This document shows, piece by piece, positions 12,191-21,789 of a DNA stretch of 64,000 bases. The stretch's first letter is position 1, and each line of letters opens with the position of its first letter. The translations under genes and the position numbers were made by a program. Location: contig JAOTON010000977.1 in the NCBI GenBank assembly GCA_034440635.1, positions 806,001 through 870,000 on the forward strand. The letters run 5' to 3'. The stretch comes from Lepas anatifera (Eukaryota > Arthropoda > Thecostraca > Lepadidae). A model generated the notes under the pieces. It was not told the DNA's origin. It worked only from the letters and a program-made list of their open reading frames with translations, and did no database searches.

Positions 12191-12885
12191 GTCCAATCCG
12201 GTACAGTGATCAACTCAGGGGTGATCTCCACAAGCTGCGATTCTTCAGGTGGAGCATGCTTCAAAACGCGATGTCTGGCCCAGGCTTTGACATATCTGAA
12301 CACCGTGAGACACCTCTGGCAGCGCCAGGGCGCCGGCCCGGCATGCCGCTGCTGGTAGTGAGCCGCCAGCTGGTCGCACTGGGAGAACTGAGCGGCGCAG
12401 TCCTGGCAGCGCAGAGAGCCGGCTGCCGGCCGGCGCCGCATCAGGAGCCGGTGACAGTGCTTGCAGAACTGCCGGTCACACCGTTCGTGGCACCGCTCGT
12501 GCGCGTGCAGACCTTTGGCGCTCTGGTAGCGGCCGCCGCACTCACACCGGAAGGGGGTGGCCAGCGGGTCCGGCTTTGGAGTTTTCCGGTCAGCGTTCAG
12601 CTTGGGCCCGAGCTGACGGGCGTGCTTGCCGAGGTGTTGAGCGAAGTTCCGCAGGGAAGCGACCGACTGCGTGCCGCAGAGGAGGCACTGGCGGGCACAC
12701 TCCGCCTGGTGCGTGGTCGAGTGCCGCTCGAAGTCGAGCAGCGTGGAGAAGCTGGCGCTGCACGTTTGGCAGCGCCACCCGATGGTGGCGCCACTCTCCA
12801 GGCTCGCCTTCAGACCACACTCAAGCTTCACATAGCGGGCGCTCAGCAGGGTGATCTTCGGGTCGGCGGAGGTGTCCGTAGTCAT
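12175..12885 (-). CDS. C2H2 zinc-finger protein, five fingers, single exon
   Basis: A 236-aa frame from ATG (12885-12883) to TAG (12177-12175). A longer frame exists, but it opens with TTG. Fingers seen in order: CQTCSASFSTLLDFERHSTTH; CLLCGTQSVASLRNFAQH-LGKH; a variant CECGGRYQSAKGLHAHERCH with only one residue between the cysteines; CQDCAAQFSQCDQLAAHYQQ-RH; and CQRCLTVFRYVKAWARHRVLKH. C2H2 arrays usually bind DNA or RNA in the nucleus; the target cannot be inferred. Fingers are spaced irregularly without TGEKP linkers, so it is not a KRAB/Krüppel-type tandem array. TTTTTCCAG just upstream (minus strand, about 12903-12911) could be an acceptor for an untranslated first exon. The stop codon lies at the edge of a 68-bp minisatellite that has partly supplied or copied the last codons. 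GC-rich codon use supports a real exon. Confidence 0.75.
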   Translation of the reverse strand: MTTDTSADPKITLLSARYVKLECGLKASLESGATIGWRCQTCSASFSTLLDFERHSTTHQAECARQCLLCGTQSVASLRNFAQHLGKHARQLGPKLNADRKTPKPDPLATPFRCECGGRYQSAKGLHAHERCHERCDRQFCKHCHRLLMRRRPAAGSLRCQDCAAQFSQCDQLAAHYQQRHAGPAPWRCQRCLTVFRYVKAWARHRVLKHAPPEESQLVEITPELITVPDWTQPGK

Positions 12886-12911
12886 GTTGCCAAACAAGAA
12901 CTGGAAAAATA

Positions 12912-14040
12912 CGCACGGTCCGTTAAATTACACAACGGTGGTTTCGATACAGCAGCGCTAGGACGGGAAAAACTAACGCTGAACAAAGTATCGACAGATC
13001 TTCATTTCAACTTTGTCAACATCATCACTAGTGAGGTTATCAATAGCCAACGGACAACATAAAACATGTTCAGTAGGCATAATCAGGGAGTTAAGCCGCC
13101 ACAAACAGACCTGACCTAGGACCGAGATTGCGGAAAATTAAGGAAGTGGGTTGTGACCCTTCGTTGCAGCTATGGCAAACCATTTTTACTTGGGTTTTAA
13201 GGCACACCAGGTTCAAGGTTCAAGGTCCTTCAGCTTCAAGCCCTAGATCCGCTAGTGATCACAATTTCGTCTTCCGCTTCCCCGATCGGAGATTCTGGAT
13301 CCGCCTCTGTAAGGGCGACGCCACTAATTTTCGAGCGGATTACGAATCCGGTGATAGCGATAAAGTCCTATTTCCGTTAACCCGGGTCGAAAATACAAAT
13401 CTTTGAGACTCGTTCCACATCAGTAATTTGTCGTTGCTTCAAAATTCTGAATCCGAAAATCTTACTTGAACGTCGACAATGTGACCATATTCAGCGTTTT
13501 CCGATCTTATATAGCGTTAATTTAACTTTTTCTATTTGGTGTGTCACTTTTAACTGTAAATAGGTAAAATTGTACCCAGTAATACTTCTAGATAATATAA
13601 ACTGATCAAAACGAGTCAATACATCAGTAAATGTATGCAAAGTTAGTTCGTGGAAGTTGAAGATCTTACTGCCGTGTTGTTTCTGAATTCTTCGCTGAAT
13701 ACGATACAACGTGAAGAACACTTCCCGCTGCGTAACACCCGGACCACAATAGTATTTTACGGGAGTCTGGTCGCGGTACAAGTCTTCAGAGGCTTATTGA
13801 ATGTTCACGCCTTCAGAGCTTTATATCAATTTCAAAATTAATCCAAGCTGCCCTCTTCCCGACCCATGCTGTACTTGCCGTTTTGGTTGGTCTGCTCAGT
13901 GCGAATTGAGTGTTGCTGTGAAATGCGTAACGTATTTCGCCGTAAAGGCTTAAATTGTTTGAGTAAATGTTTCATAAACTTAATCTCGCGTCAGGAGTTA
14001 CGTCAGGAGATTGTTCAAAGTTGATGTGATTTCATCCATA
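12912..14040. other. Intergenic, nothing recognised
   Basis: AT-rich sequence upstream (5') of the zinc-finger gene. Its promoter is presumably here, but no TATA box or other element can be assigned with confidence. Confidence 0.4.
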
Positions 14041-14175
14041 GGCGGCAGAACTAGGGGCACCGGTGCACCGTGTTCCCTTAAATTATGGATTTTAACACTA
14101 ACTCCATGGCGATCGGAGGAAGTGCCCCATTTGCCCCCCCCCATCCGGTTATGCATCCGGGTACGTTAACCTTCT
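14041..14175. repeat. Dispersed repeat, related copy at 58757-58925
   Basis: GGCGGCAGAACTA..GGGCACCGGTGC and TTTTAACACTAACTCCATGG recur with divergence at 58757-58925 in the same orientation. The C/G-rich ends (GTGCCCC) suggest a short DNA element, but the termini are not defined. Confidence 0.6.
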
Positions 14176-14589
14176 TGGGAGGCCCCTGTTCAAGTTTTAA
14201 ATTAGTAGTGCTGCCGGCCCCCACCCATGCAAGTTGCATTGAGCGCTATTGTCTTGATTGAGCGGTGAAATGGCTTTGGCATTTCTATGCCGCAGACGTT
14301 TTCTGCTTAAACCTTGAAATGTTTGTGTTGTGTTTAGAGCGCGGGCGTAGAGGCATAACTCCTGCTTAAACTTCCTTAAAACAACTTTTTAAAGCTTCAG
14401 TTCTAGTCAATGCCGAATGGACGAGTTTCTGGTCTTTAAAGAGCTCAATCGTTTTAAAATAAAACTTGATCCTGGGGTTCTAGGGCCTTCCTGGAGGAGA
14501 CCAGGGGTGTAGTTTTCTATCTCTTTAGGGGTACCCGAGCACCCTCAATCCTGTTTTGAGCACCCCCAATACACGGGTCACTCCCCGGC

Positions 14590-15360
14590 TCGACGTTGCT
14601 GCCCTGATTCATGTCGCCCCCGGCCCATCACTGCCGCCTTCGTTCATGCCGCCCCCGATTTATCACTGCCAGGCTAATTTGTACCGTCCCTGGCCCCGGT
14701 AATCACTGCCACCCCCAGCTTATCACTTCCGCCCTGATTCGTATCACTCCGAGTCAGGGGCGCCGCCACGGAATTTTTGCAGGGGGAGACGGACCCAGGC
14801 TGGTGCTGATCAGGGGAGGCGAATTTTGAACATATTCGGTACCTGACAGCATTAATGACTATGGACCCAAAAATTGGGGGGGGACCTCCCCCTGGTTGGC
14901 CAACAGGAGGGACGCGTTCCCCCGTCCCCCCCGCTTTTGGCGCCCATGCTCCGAATTCATAACTACTACATCCGACTCACCATTGCCCTGGTTCGGGCCG
15001 CCTCGGACTCATTACTGTCGCCCCCGGTACTCACTGCCGTCCTCAGCTTATCCTGTCCGCCCTGATTCGTGCCGCTCCTAGTCCATAACTACCGCCCCCG
15101 GGTTCTCACTGCCGCCCTCGTCTCATCACTTCTACCCTGATTCATGCTGCCCTTAGTTCATAGCTATTGCCCCCGGCTCATCAATGCCACCCTCGACTCA
15201 TGACTTTTTCCCTGTTTCTTGCCGCCCTGGCCAATCACTGTCGCTCTAAACTTATCACTTCCGTCCTTATCTGTACCGCCTCTAGTCCATTATTGCCGCC
15301 CCGGTTATCACTGCCGCCTTCGGCTTATCTCTTCTGCCCTGATCCGTGCCGTCCCTGACT
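14590..15360. repeat. Degenerate minisatellite inside the hAT element
   Basis: Irregular copies of a unit built on ATCACTGCCGCCC / GATTCATGCCGCCC, roughly 25-50 bp apart, interrupted by the nested element at 14755-14948. Proline/leucine-rich frames across it are not regarded as genes. Confidence 0.7.
14755..14948. mobile_element. 194-bp hAT-type MITE nested in the larger element
   Basis: Ends are CAGGGGCGCC and GGCGCCCATG (inverted, one mismatch). The flanks are CTCCGAGT (14747-14754) and CTCCGAAT (14949-14956), an 8-bp TSD with one mismatch. A second copy lies at 19088-19277. It interrupts the tandem repeats of the 14502-15876 element and so inserted later. Confidence 0.85.
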
Positions 15361-15967
15361 CTTTGGCTTCTTGCCACCGCTGTGTGTTAGGGAAAAATAA
15401 AGGGAGTTTGGGCAAAAACAAACGGGCATGTACGGGTAAAGTGAAGTGGTGAATTTTCTTGAAGTTTACAGAACAGCCACACGTTGTTTGGCGGGCTCTC
15501 GGCAAGCTTTTCACGAAGTGAGCAACTCCTGGCCTTTCATTTCAGTTTTTATCCACTCTGCCATTCCGAAGGTAACATTTCACCCGCCCAAAAAAATTCT
15601 TCAATCGCCGATATATCTACAACTCAAACTGGAATTTTTAACACCTGTATATAGCTTTGAGATATCGCCTAAAAAGCGAACATGCTTGGAAAATGTTGTA
15701 GAATACCTGCCCTCTATTAAAATGAAATGTCCTCTGTACTGTAAGAGGCACAAAAACCCGATGAATCCAGATTTGGCGCCATGTAGGGTCGCCGCTCCCA
15801 CAACGCCGCCGCCCATATGGGGTGTCGCCTCCACTGGTTGAGCACCCCCACAGGCTTTTGAAAAACTACATCCCTGGAGGAGACGACCGGCACCGCCCTT
15901 TATATTGATCTTGAGGACATTTGACTTGAGTCGGGGACAACGGTTTCCATTTTCGAGCGGGTGTGCA

Positions 15968-18486
15968 CAGTGTCCCAAAACCTGGGGTGCTGGGTGCAGA
16001 ACGACACCCAGTCAATCAGAATTTTCCACTCACTTTTATATTTTTTTGCTGAATTTTCCACTCACTTCCAACAATATTTACTACTACTATTAAATAACTA
16101 TTGAACAATATTTTACTACTATTGAATTTTACTCAACAATACTTACTACAAAGCCCAGTTCCATTGCCTCCTCTACCAACGTCCACTGGAAAAAGAGAGC
16201 AGCAGAATCGACTAGAAGATCGCCAAATTAACTCGGCTCTTATGCGCTTCTTTCGCTTTTCTGAAAGAGAATCTGGCGACTTCTATTTTTCTGGTCAATT
16301 ATACCTGGCATCCTTATCTCCACCGATTTCAGTGGAACAACAGAATCGAAATTCTGGCGCGGGCAAGACGCACAGTGCCCCTCCCCTGCCCCACCGGAGA
16401 AAGTTCCAATGGATGAACACCGCCACTAAATTCCACCACTCGCAAAATTGGTGAGTGGAAAATTAGACACCCTAGCCTTGTGTTGCCAAAAAATGAGCTG
16501 ACGGCTTTGAAAGATAAATTTCTGGAAAGCAGTTTATCTGTGCATATGATTTCTAGGCTTACGTCCTTGAAAAGTTGTTTTTGTATTTCTGGTACCGAGA
16601 ATAGTGAAAAATCATTTTTGGTCATCTTGCTGTTAAAAGCAATTATCTTGAAATTTGTATGGTAAGCAGCATATTTTTTGACATTGTATCGTAGAAAATT
16701 AACCATTTATTGCGTAGAAAATAATTTTTATCCATATTAGCCCTTCATTGCTGCGTCCACGCCGTGTGACACCCAAATCCACTCACGACACCCTACGACA
16801 CCCTAGGCATAAATACGCTGATATTTAAGTTGAACTAAAAGTTTCCGGTACTTTAATACATTGAAACTCTACATTTTCACTAAATGATTTTTTTGGGCAA
16901 CAAGAATGCATCCAGTTACCCTTCAAACATCGGCACTTTTTTGTATGGCTGGTCTACGGCGTGGACTTACCAAAACGCCGTCTTTACATCTAGTAAATAA
17001 AAGCGGCATCTTAAGGCTTTTTGAAAGGCTGGTTTCGTATTCGTTATTGACAAAACATTGTTAGTTTTTCTCTTGGTGTGCTTTTAGTTGTATAATTTTC
17101 TAGTCTATAAGGATTTAGAAAATTAATTTAGAGCAAGTTTTCAAATGCAAATTATGTTGCTTATGCGACCGGCAACTGGATTGCGATCAGAAATTTAAAT
17201 TAGTAGTTGCTTCGACGCTGTCGCAGCCCGCCGCGCCTGGCTGATTGTAGACGAAAGGAAGAAACAACAGAAAGGAGGCTGCAGCAGCTTCGACTAATAT
17301 TGATAGAAAGCAGCATACTCATATGAAGGTGAGTATATATGTGAAGAGAAGCAGGGGAATTGACAGGTAAAGAAAAGAAACTTTTAGCAAGAGTCTGGAA
17401 GAGTTTATTGCCATGATAGAAAGTTTGTAGTTTCGTCTGGGTTAGTTAAGTGTAAATCATGGCTCTACTGGGCCCTAGCATAGGTGTATGCGAGGTGCAG
17501 TGATTGAGGCCAGGAGTGGCCTCCAAAATTCCGATAGCTATAGGTATAGGTATAGGAGGGGCGTTGTCCCGGACAGGAAAACTATACAGTGTATGCGTAG
17601 ATAATTAATTTTGGAACTAGAGCCCTGTTCCAGCTGTCAGCACAGTTTTGTCAGCAGGACCTCCAACCTCTCCTCCAGAAAAGTAACATCAGCGCCATAA
17701 TCACCTCTTGTTTGTGCTAAGCAAAGGGAACTCAAACCTTTAAACCATTAAAAAATATTAGGCTGCACTTCGTGCACACGGTTTTTCATCAGCACAAACA
17801 GCAGGCCGTCAGCCCGTAAAACCTCTAGAACTAGTTCCCGGGGAGAGGCTACAGTCCTGTGACGTAGGCGCAACGCGGCCCGCTGATTGGTGCTGACAAA
17901 ACTGTGCTGACAGGTGGAACAGGGCTTAGGTATTGCATGAAAAATCCCTTTTCATTTTCACCACCTGCCGATCTCGAGGCCCCTCTGCAGAGTTGTCTAA
18001 GGGGGCCCCCGATATTTCGTCTCAGGGGCCCTTAAAAGCTGGTCGTGTGGGAGTGGAGGGGCACAAGAGTTGGTTTAGGGAAGCCCCCAAGAGTTTTAGT
18101 GGCTCCCAGAGTTCTTTCCCCAAAGGTTGGTCTCAGAGGCCCCCAAAAGTTTTTTTATTTGTGGAAATTCACCAACTCCTTAAAAAATTGGAGACTGCAT
18201 CAGGGGGTTTCAGCTGGTAAAGATTTACCTGCTTAACCCAAATTTCTCACATGGGAATGGTCAAACAAAGCTGTTTGGGCATGATTTAAAATATTTACTT
18301 TGAGAAAATTAAAGGAAATGTCCATCCTTCAGTTCAAACAAGGGCTCTGAGAGTTTACCACCTGAGTACAAAATTTGAAATTTTTACCCGCCATACATTT
18401 TGGAGGAATTTTCCACTCACTCGCCATACATTCCGAGCTGAATTTTCCACTCGACACCCTAGCGCAAAACCTATTTTGGGTCACTG
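15968..18486. mobile_element. hAT-type element, copy A (2.5 kb) with 8-bp TSD
   Basis: Ends are CAGTGTCCCAAAACC and, inverted, CAGTGACCCAAAATAGG. They are flanked by identical GGTGTGCA at 15960-15967 and 18487-18494. The same element recurs at 41271-43471 with its own TSD. Subterminal GAATTTTCCACTCAC motifs repeat near both ends and occur inverted internally (GTGAGTGGAAAATTAGACA), as expected for transposase-binding sites. No long ORF is present, so it is non-autonomous. A 306-bp MITE at 17621-17926 explains its extra length over copy B. Confidence 0.93.
17621..17926. mobile_element. 306-bp MITE inserted in hAT copy A
   Basis: Terminal inverted repeats of about 34 bp beginning AGCCCTGTTCCAGCTGTCAG. 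The flanks are TAG at 17618-17620 and 17927-17929, a 3-bp TSD. Copy B of the host element has an uninterrupted site here, so this is an insertion. A 3-bp TSD is typical of PIF/Harbinger or CACTA elements; the superfamily is not certain. Confidence 0.88.
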
Positions 18487-18494
18487 GGTGTGCA

Positions 18495-19087
18495 GGATCT
18501 TCGGGAGGGGGCGCCTTCCTCCCCTGGGGAGGGGGGCGTCTGTATCAACAGGGGGCGACTTTGGCTCCAAAGGGGCACCCGCTCAGGCTATCCAGAGGGG
18601 GCGCCTTTTCTCTCCTGGAGGGCGCCTATTTGCTCTTCATTGGGCGACTTTGATTTTAGGGGCGCCATTCATATGTGAAAGTGTCTTTATTTCACACAGA
18701 GGGTCCTATCCTCTTCATGTAGGCAGTGTTTCGGCCTGCTTTTCACTGGACCGGCCGGGGGCGCCGCCCGGATTTGGGCGGCGCCCCCCCGGACCAAGCC
18801 AAAATCGGGTGTGCAAAGATACTTTTGCACACCTTCAATTTCTTACGATGTGCAGCGGCACACCCTGCCCCCCCCCGGAATCCGCCATCCCTGACTTGAG
18901 ATATATTTTACATTTGACTTAAAGCAGCATCGGCGCTGTCGTCCGCGCTGTGGGGTTTGCACCGCCCTGTTTGTTAAGTGTTTTTACTTTTCCGTCGAGG
19001 CTATCCGTTTATGCGTTGCGAGCCATTTTTTTGTCAACTAGGAGTTCATGCAACGTGTATCGCAAAGAGTCAATATACGTGTAATGG
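18495..19087. other. G-rich intergenic spacer, no gene seen
   Basis: Holds repeated GGGGGCGCC/GGGCGACTTT blocks (18500-18800). Frames through it are low complexity, and no coding signature is visible. It may be decayed transposon sequence. Confidence 0.4.
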
Positions 19088-19277
19088 CAGGGGCGCCGCC
19101 ACGGAATTTTTTACAAGGGGGACGGTCCCGGGCTGGTGCTGACCGGGGGAGGCGAATTTTGATCAAATTCGGCACCTGACAGCATTAATGACGATGGACC
19201 AAAAATTTGAGGGGGGACGACCCCCTGGTTGGCCAACAGGGGGGGCATCCCACCCCCCCCCGCTTTCGGCGCCCATG
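19088..19277. mobile_element. hAT-type MITE, second copy of the 14755-14948 family
   Basis: Same ends CAGGGGCGCC...GGCGCCCATG and clearly similar interior (GGCTGGTGCTGACC, CCTGACAGCATTAATGAC, CCCCCTGGTTGGCCAACAGG). The flanking 8-mers TGTAATGG and TGAATTAG match at only five positions, so the duplication has decayed or the copy is older. Confidence 0.75.
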
Positions 19278-19327
19278 TGAATTAGTATCAAGTGAATTGC
19301 CAAATTGCCAAATCCGCACGCTGCCTT

Positions 19328-20389
19328 CATTGGCGGATCCAGGAACAACTTTTGAAGGAGGCCAAACCAACGTTTTGGGGTGGGGGGCTAAATCGAGAAA
19401 AATCGCGAAAACATAGTATTCTTAAAAAAAACGGTCACAATTTGGTCCTTAAACACCCGCACTGGAGAAGGGTCTGGCACTAACGCGCACTGGAGGGGGT
19501 CTTGGTAGGCCCCCCTCTAAGATCTCGAAAGCTAAGGACCGTAGAAAAACGCCAGTTGGGGGTGGGTGGGAGCTATGGTGATCTAAGTCATAGTCAATTT
19601 TAATTGACCTAGGTCAATATCTTCAGGGTCAAACGAGGTCATAAACGTCAATCTTCACCGTGCTGGGAACCTATTGGAAAATTCCGTGATTATGCGAGAA
19701 AAAAGACGGAAAGTAACTAAAGTCGAACCAAGACACAGAGGGAAGCCCACGAAAGTATATTTCGTACAATCTTGGGGTCAAGGTCATTCAAGGTCATTGA
19801 CCTGTGATGTCACAATATGGTATTCTACCTATAATGTACACTGTGACCAGCACTATAGCATGTGTTTGACGGGAAATGAGGATTGACCTTTCTCCATGAC
19901 CTTTGACCTTGACCTTGAGGTACCTTAACTATGTCATAGCATAATAGGTATACGCCAGACCAGGTAACGACATTTGACCGCAAACACTGGGGTCAAGGAC
20001 CTTCAAAGTGCTGATATGACCTTGACCTGTGACCTTGATCTCCATGTGAGGTGACCTTGACATATCATCCCGGTTATAGTGTTACGACGTCACCACTCGG
20101 TCTCTAACGCGCGCGATTGTGGTGATCTCAAAATGCAGATCTGACTGTCAAAAAAATTTCGACCGATGTTCAAAATTCCTTCATCAATCGACGTGCCGTT
20201 AAATTCTCTCAAATATGGCCAAGTAACATTTGTCGGCTACGAGCGGTTCCCAGCCACCTCGTAAAAATAGGTGGGGGCCTCCAAGCCCCCTCCTCCACTG
20301 CGCGTGTTAAGGTGGGCCTAAGCATACAATTTTATATTTTGATTTGTCTGGGGCCAGGCCCCTTTGCCCCCCTCTTGGATCCGCCACTG
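19328..20389. mobile_element. Probable 1.06-kb hAT-type element
   Basis: Ends CATTGGCGGATCCAGGA and, inverted, CAGTGGCGGATCCAAGAGG match at about 14 of 17 positions and fit hAT termini. The flanking 8-mers GCTGCCTT and GCCGCCGG agree at five positions only. The interior is packed with AGGTCA/TGACCT motifs (19600-20060). No transposase frame is present. Confidence 0.6.
19600..20060. promoter_or_regulatory. Cluster of nuclear-receptor-type half-sites (AGGTCA)
   Basis: About fourteen AGGTCA/TGACCT hexamers occur in 460 bp, including TCAAGGTCA forms and close pairs such as CATGACCTTTGACCTTGACC. These match the half-site bound by many nuclear receptors. They lie inside a transposon-like element, so they may be repeat-derived. 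Any regulatory role is inference. Confidence 0.3.
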
Positions 20390-20397
20390 GCCGCCGG

Positions 20398-21413
20398 TGC
20401 GCACACAACGGACAACGAGAAACACACAGCACCCACGAACGACACGAAACAAACCACCGCCACCAACACTGACACCGCATTTTGACCAACACCCACCGAC
20501 ACAGATTTCTGAGACTTACTTACTTACTTACTGGATAAGACGAGGGTCACCAGCAGCAGCCCATGTGCCCAACAAAAATAATTGCTGAACAAAACAGTCT
20601 GTGTGTCCGACTTCGAGATTACCATGCTCGCTCTCTGCTGCTCTTTTTTCTGTTGTCCATCGACAGAAGAGAAATTCAAGGTCACTTATTGGTGTTCACA
20701 AAAACTCTGATATTCAAGAAGGTGATGTGAAGAAATTTAGAGCAGCTAGCAGAAAGCAGAGATTATTTCGACATTATCTAGAGTATTTTAAGATATTTTT
20801 GAGCCATCTGGTAGCAGAGTGATACTTATGACTTGTCCGCATCGTAATGCGGAAAAAAGTAATCGTCGTCGTCACACCACCATCACTTTCCTCGATGTAG
20901 AACGAGTATATTTTTTCGAAATAAAACTATTGGGCTGGCCGCAAAATACCTGAAAAGGTTTGTATTGGCTGAGAGGGGTTAATATCGCGCATGATTATTC
21001 ATCCTAAATTTAGGGAGACCGTTTTCTGGCTCCTTTGGAACCTAGGCTGGATATTGGTGGTGGGTGGGGAATGGGTTAATTTACAGAATAAGGTGAGCAA
21101 TACTGACAACTAAGAAAGTTGTCTCATTCGAATGATTCCAGCACGTCCTACAAATTTCCAAAAATTTTTCGCCGAGCTACCGTTTCCAAATATTCATAAT
21201 ATTTTTTCCATAAGGCACACCACACACACTGCGGACCAAGTGCGAATAACTGCTGGAAATGCGTCACATCGTGCACGAGCAGGGGCAGGCTGTAGTTATC
21301 AAAGTCGACCGATGCACTAGTTAATAAAACCTCTGAAACCTTCAAAAGCTCTGTCACTCGTACAGAAGGAACGGAACAAGACGGAATGAACAAAACAAAG
21401 CCGGCATCCACCA
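20398..21413. other. Intergenic, nothing recognised except a short ACTT repeat
   Basis: Short frames only. (ACTT)n at about 20516-20532. No family recognised. Confidence 0.4.
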
Positions 21414-21780
21414 GACCTGACCTGACGTGACCTGACCTGACATGACCTGACCTGACCTGACCTGACCTGACCTGACCTAACCTAACCTAACCTAACCTAA
21501 CCTAACCTAACCTAACCTTACCTAACCTAACCTAACCTAACCTACCTAACCTAACCTAACTTAACTAAACCTTACCTAACCTAACCTGCTTGCTCGCATC
21601 GAAATCGCCTGATAATATTTTGACCGACCTGACCTGACCTGACCTGACCTGACCTGACCTGACCTAACCTACCTAACCTACCTAACCTAACCTAACCTAA
21701 CCTAACCTTACCTAACCTAACCTAACCTAACCTACCTAACCTAACCTAACCTAACCTAACTTACTAAACCTTCTTACCTA
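21414..21780. repeat. Interstitial telomere-like repeat (CCTGA)n-(CCTAA)n, two blocks
   Basis: Block 1 (21414-21588) and block 2 (about 21626-21778) each start with CCTGA pentamers and pass into CCTAA pentamers, ending in degenerate CTTAC units. They are separated by, and block 2 is followed by, a shared tail containing CGCATCGAAATCGCCTG, so the whole is a tandem duplication of about 210 bp. CCTAA is the complement of TTAGG, the usual arthropod telomere unit. CCTGA is the complement of TCAGG, a variant known from some beetles. Confidence 0.85.
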
Positions 21781-21789
21781 CCTGCTTGT

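Larger units (their letters stand above)
14502..15876. mobile_element. 1.4-kb non-autonomous hAT element with perfect 8-bp TSD
   Basis: Ends are CAGGGGTGTAGTTTT and AAAACTACATCCCTG (inverted). They are flanked by identical 8-bp duplications GAGGAGAC at 14494-14501 and 15877-15884. The C-A-x-x-G terminal pattern and the 8-bp TSD identify a hAT-type element. Inside are degenerate tandem repeats (14590-15360) and a nested smaller element (14755-14948). No transposase is visible. Confidence 0.9.

Noticed and set aside
12886..12897. Zinc-finger start four codons upstream
   Set aside because: The upstream codon is TTG; the first ATG is at 12885-12883.
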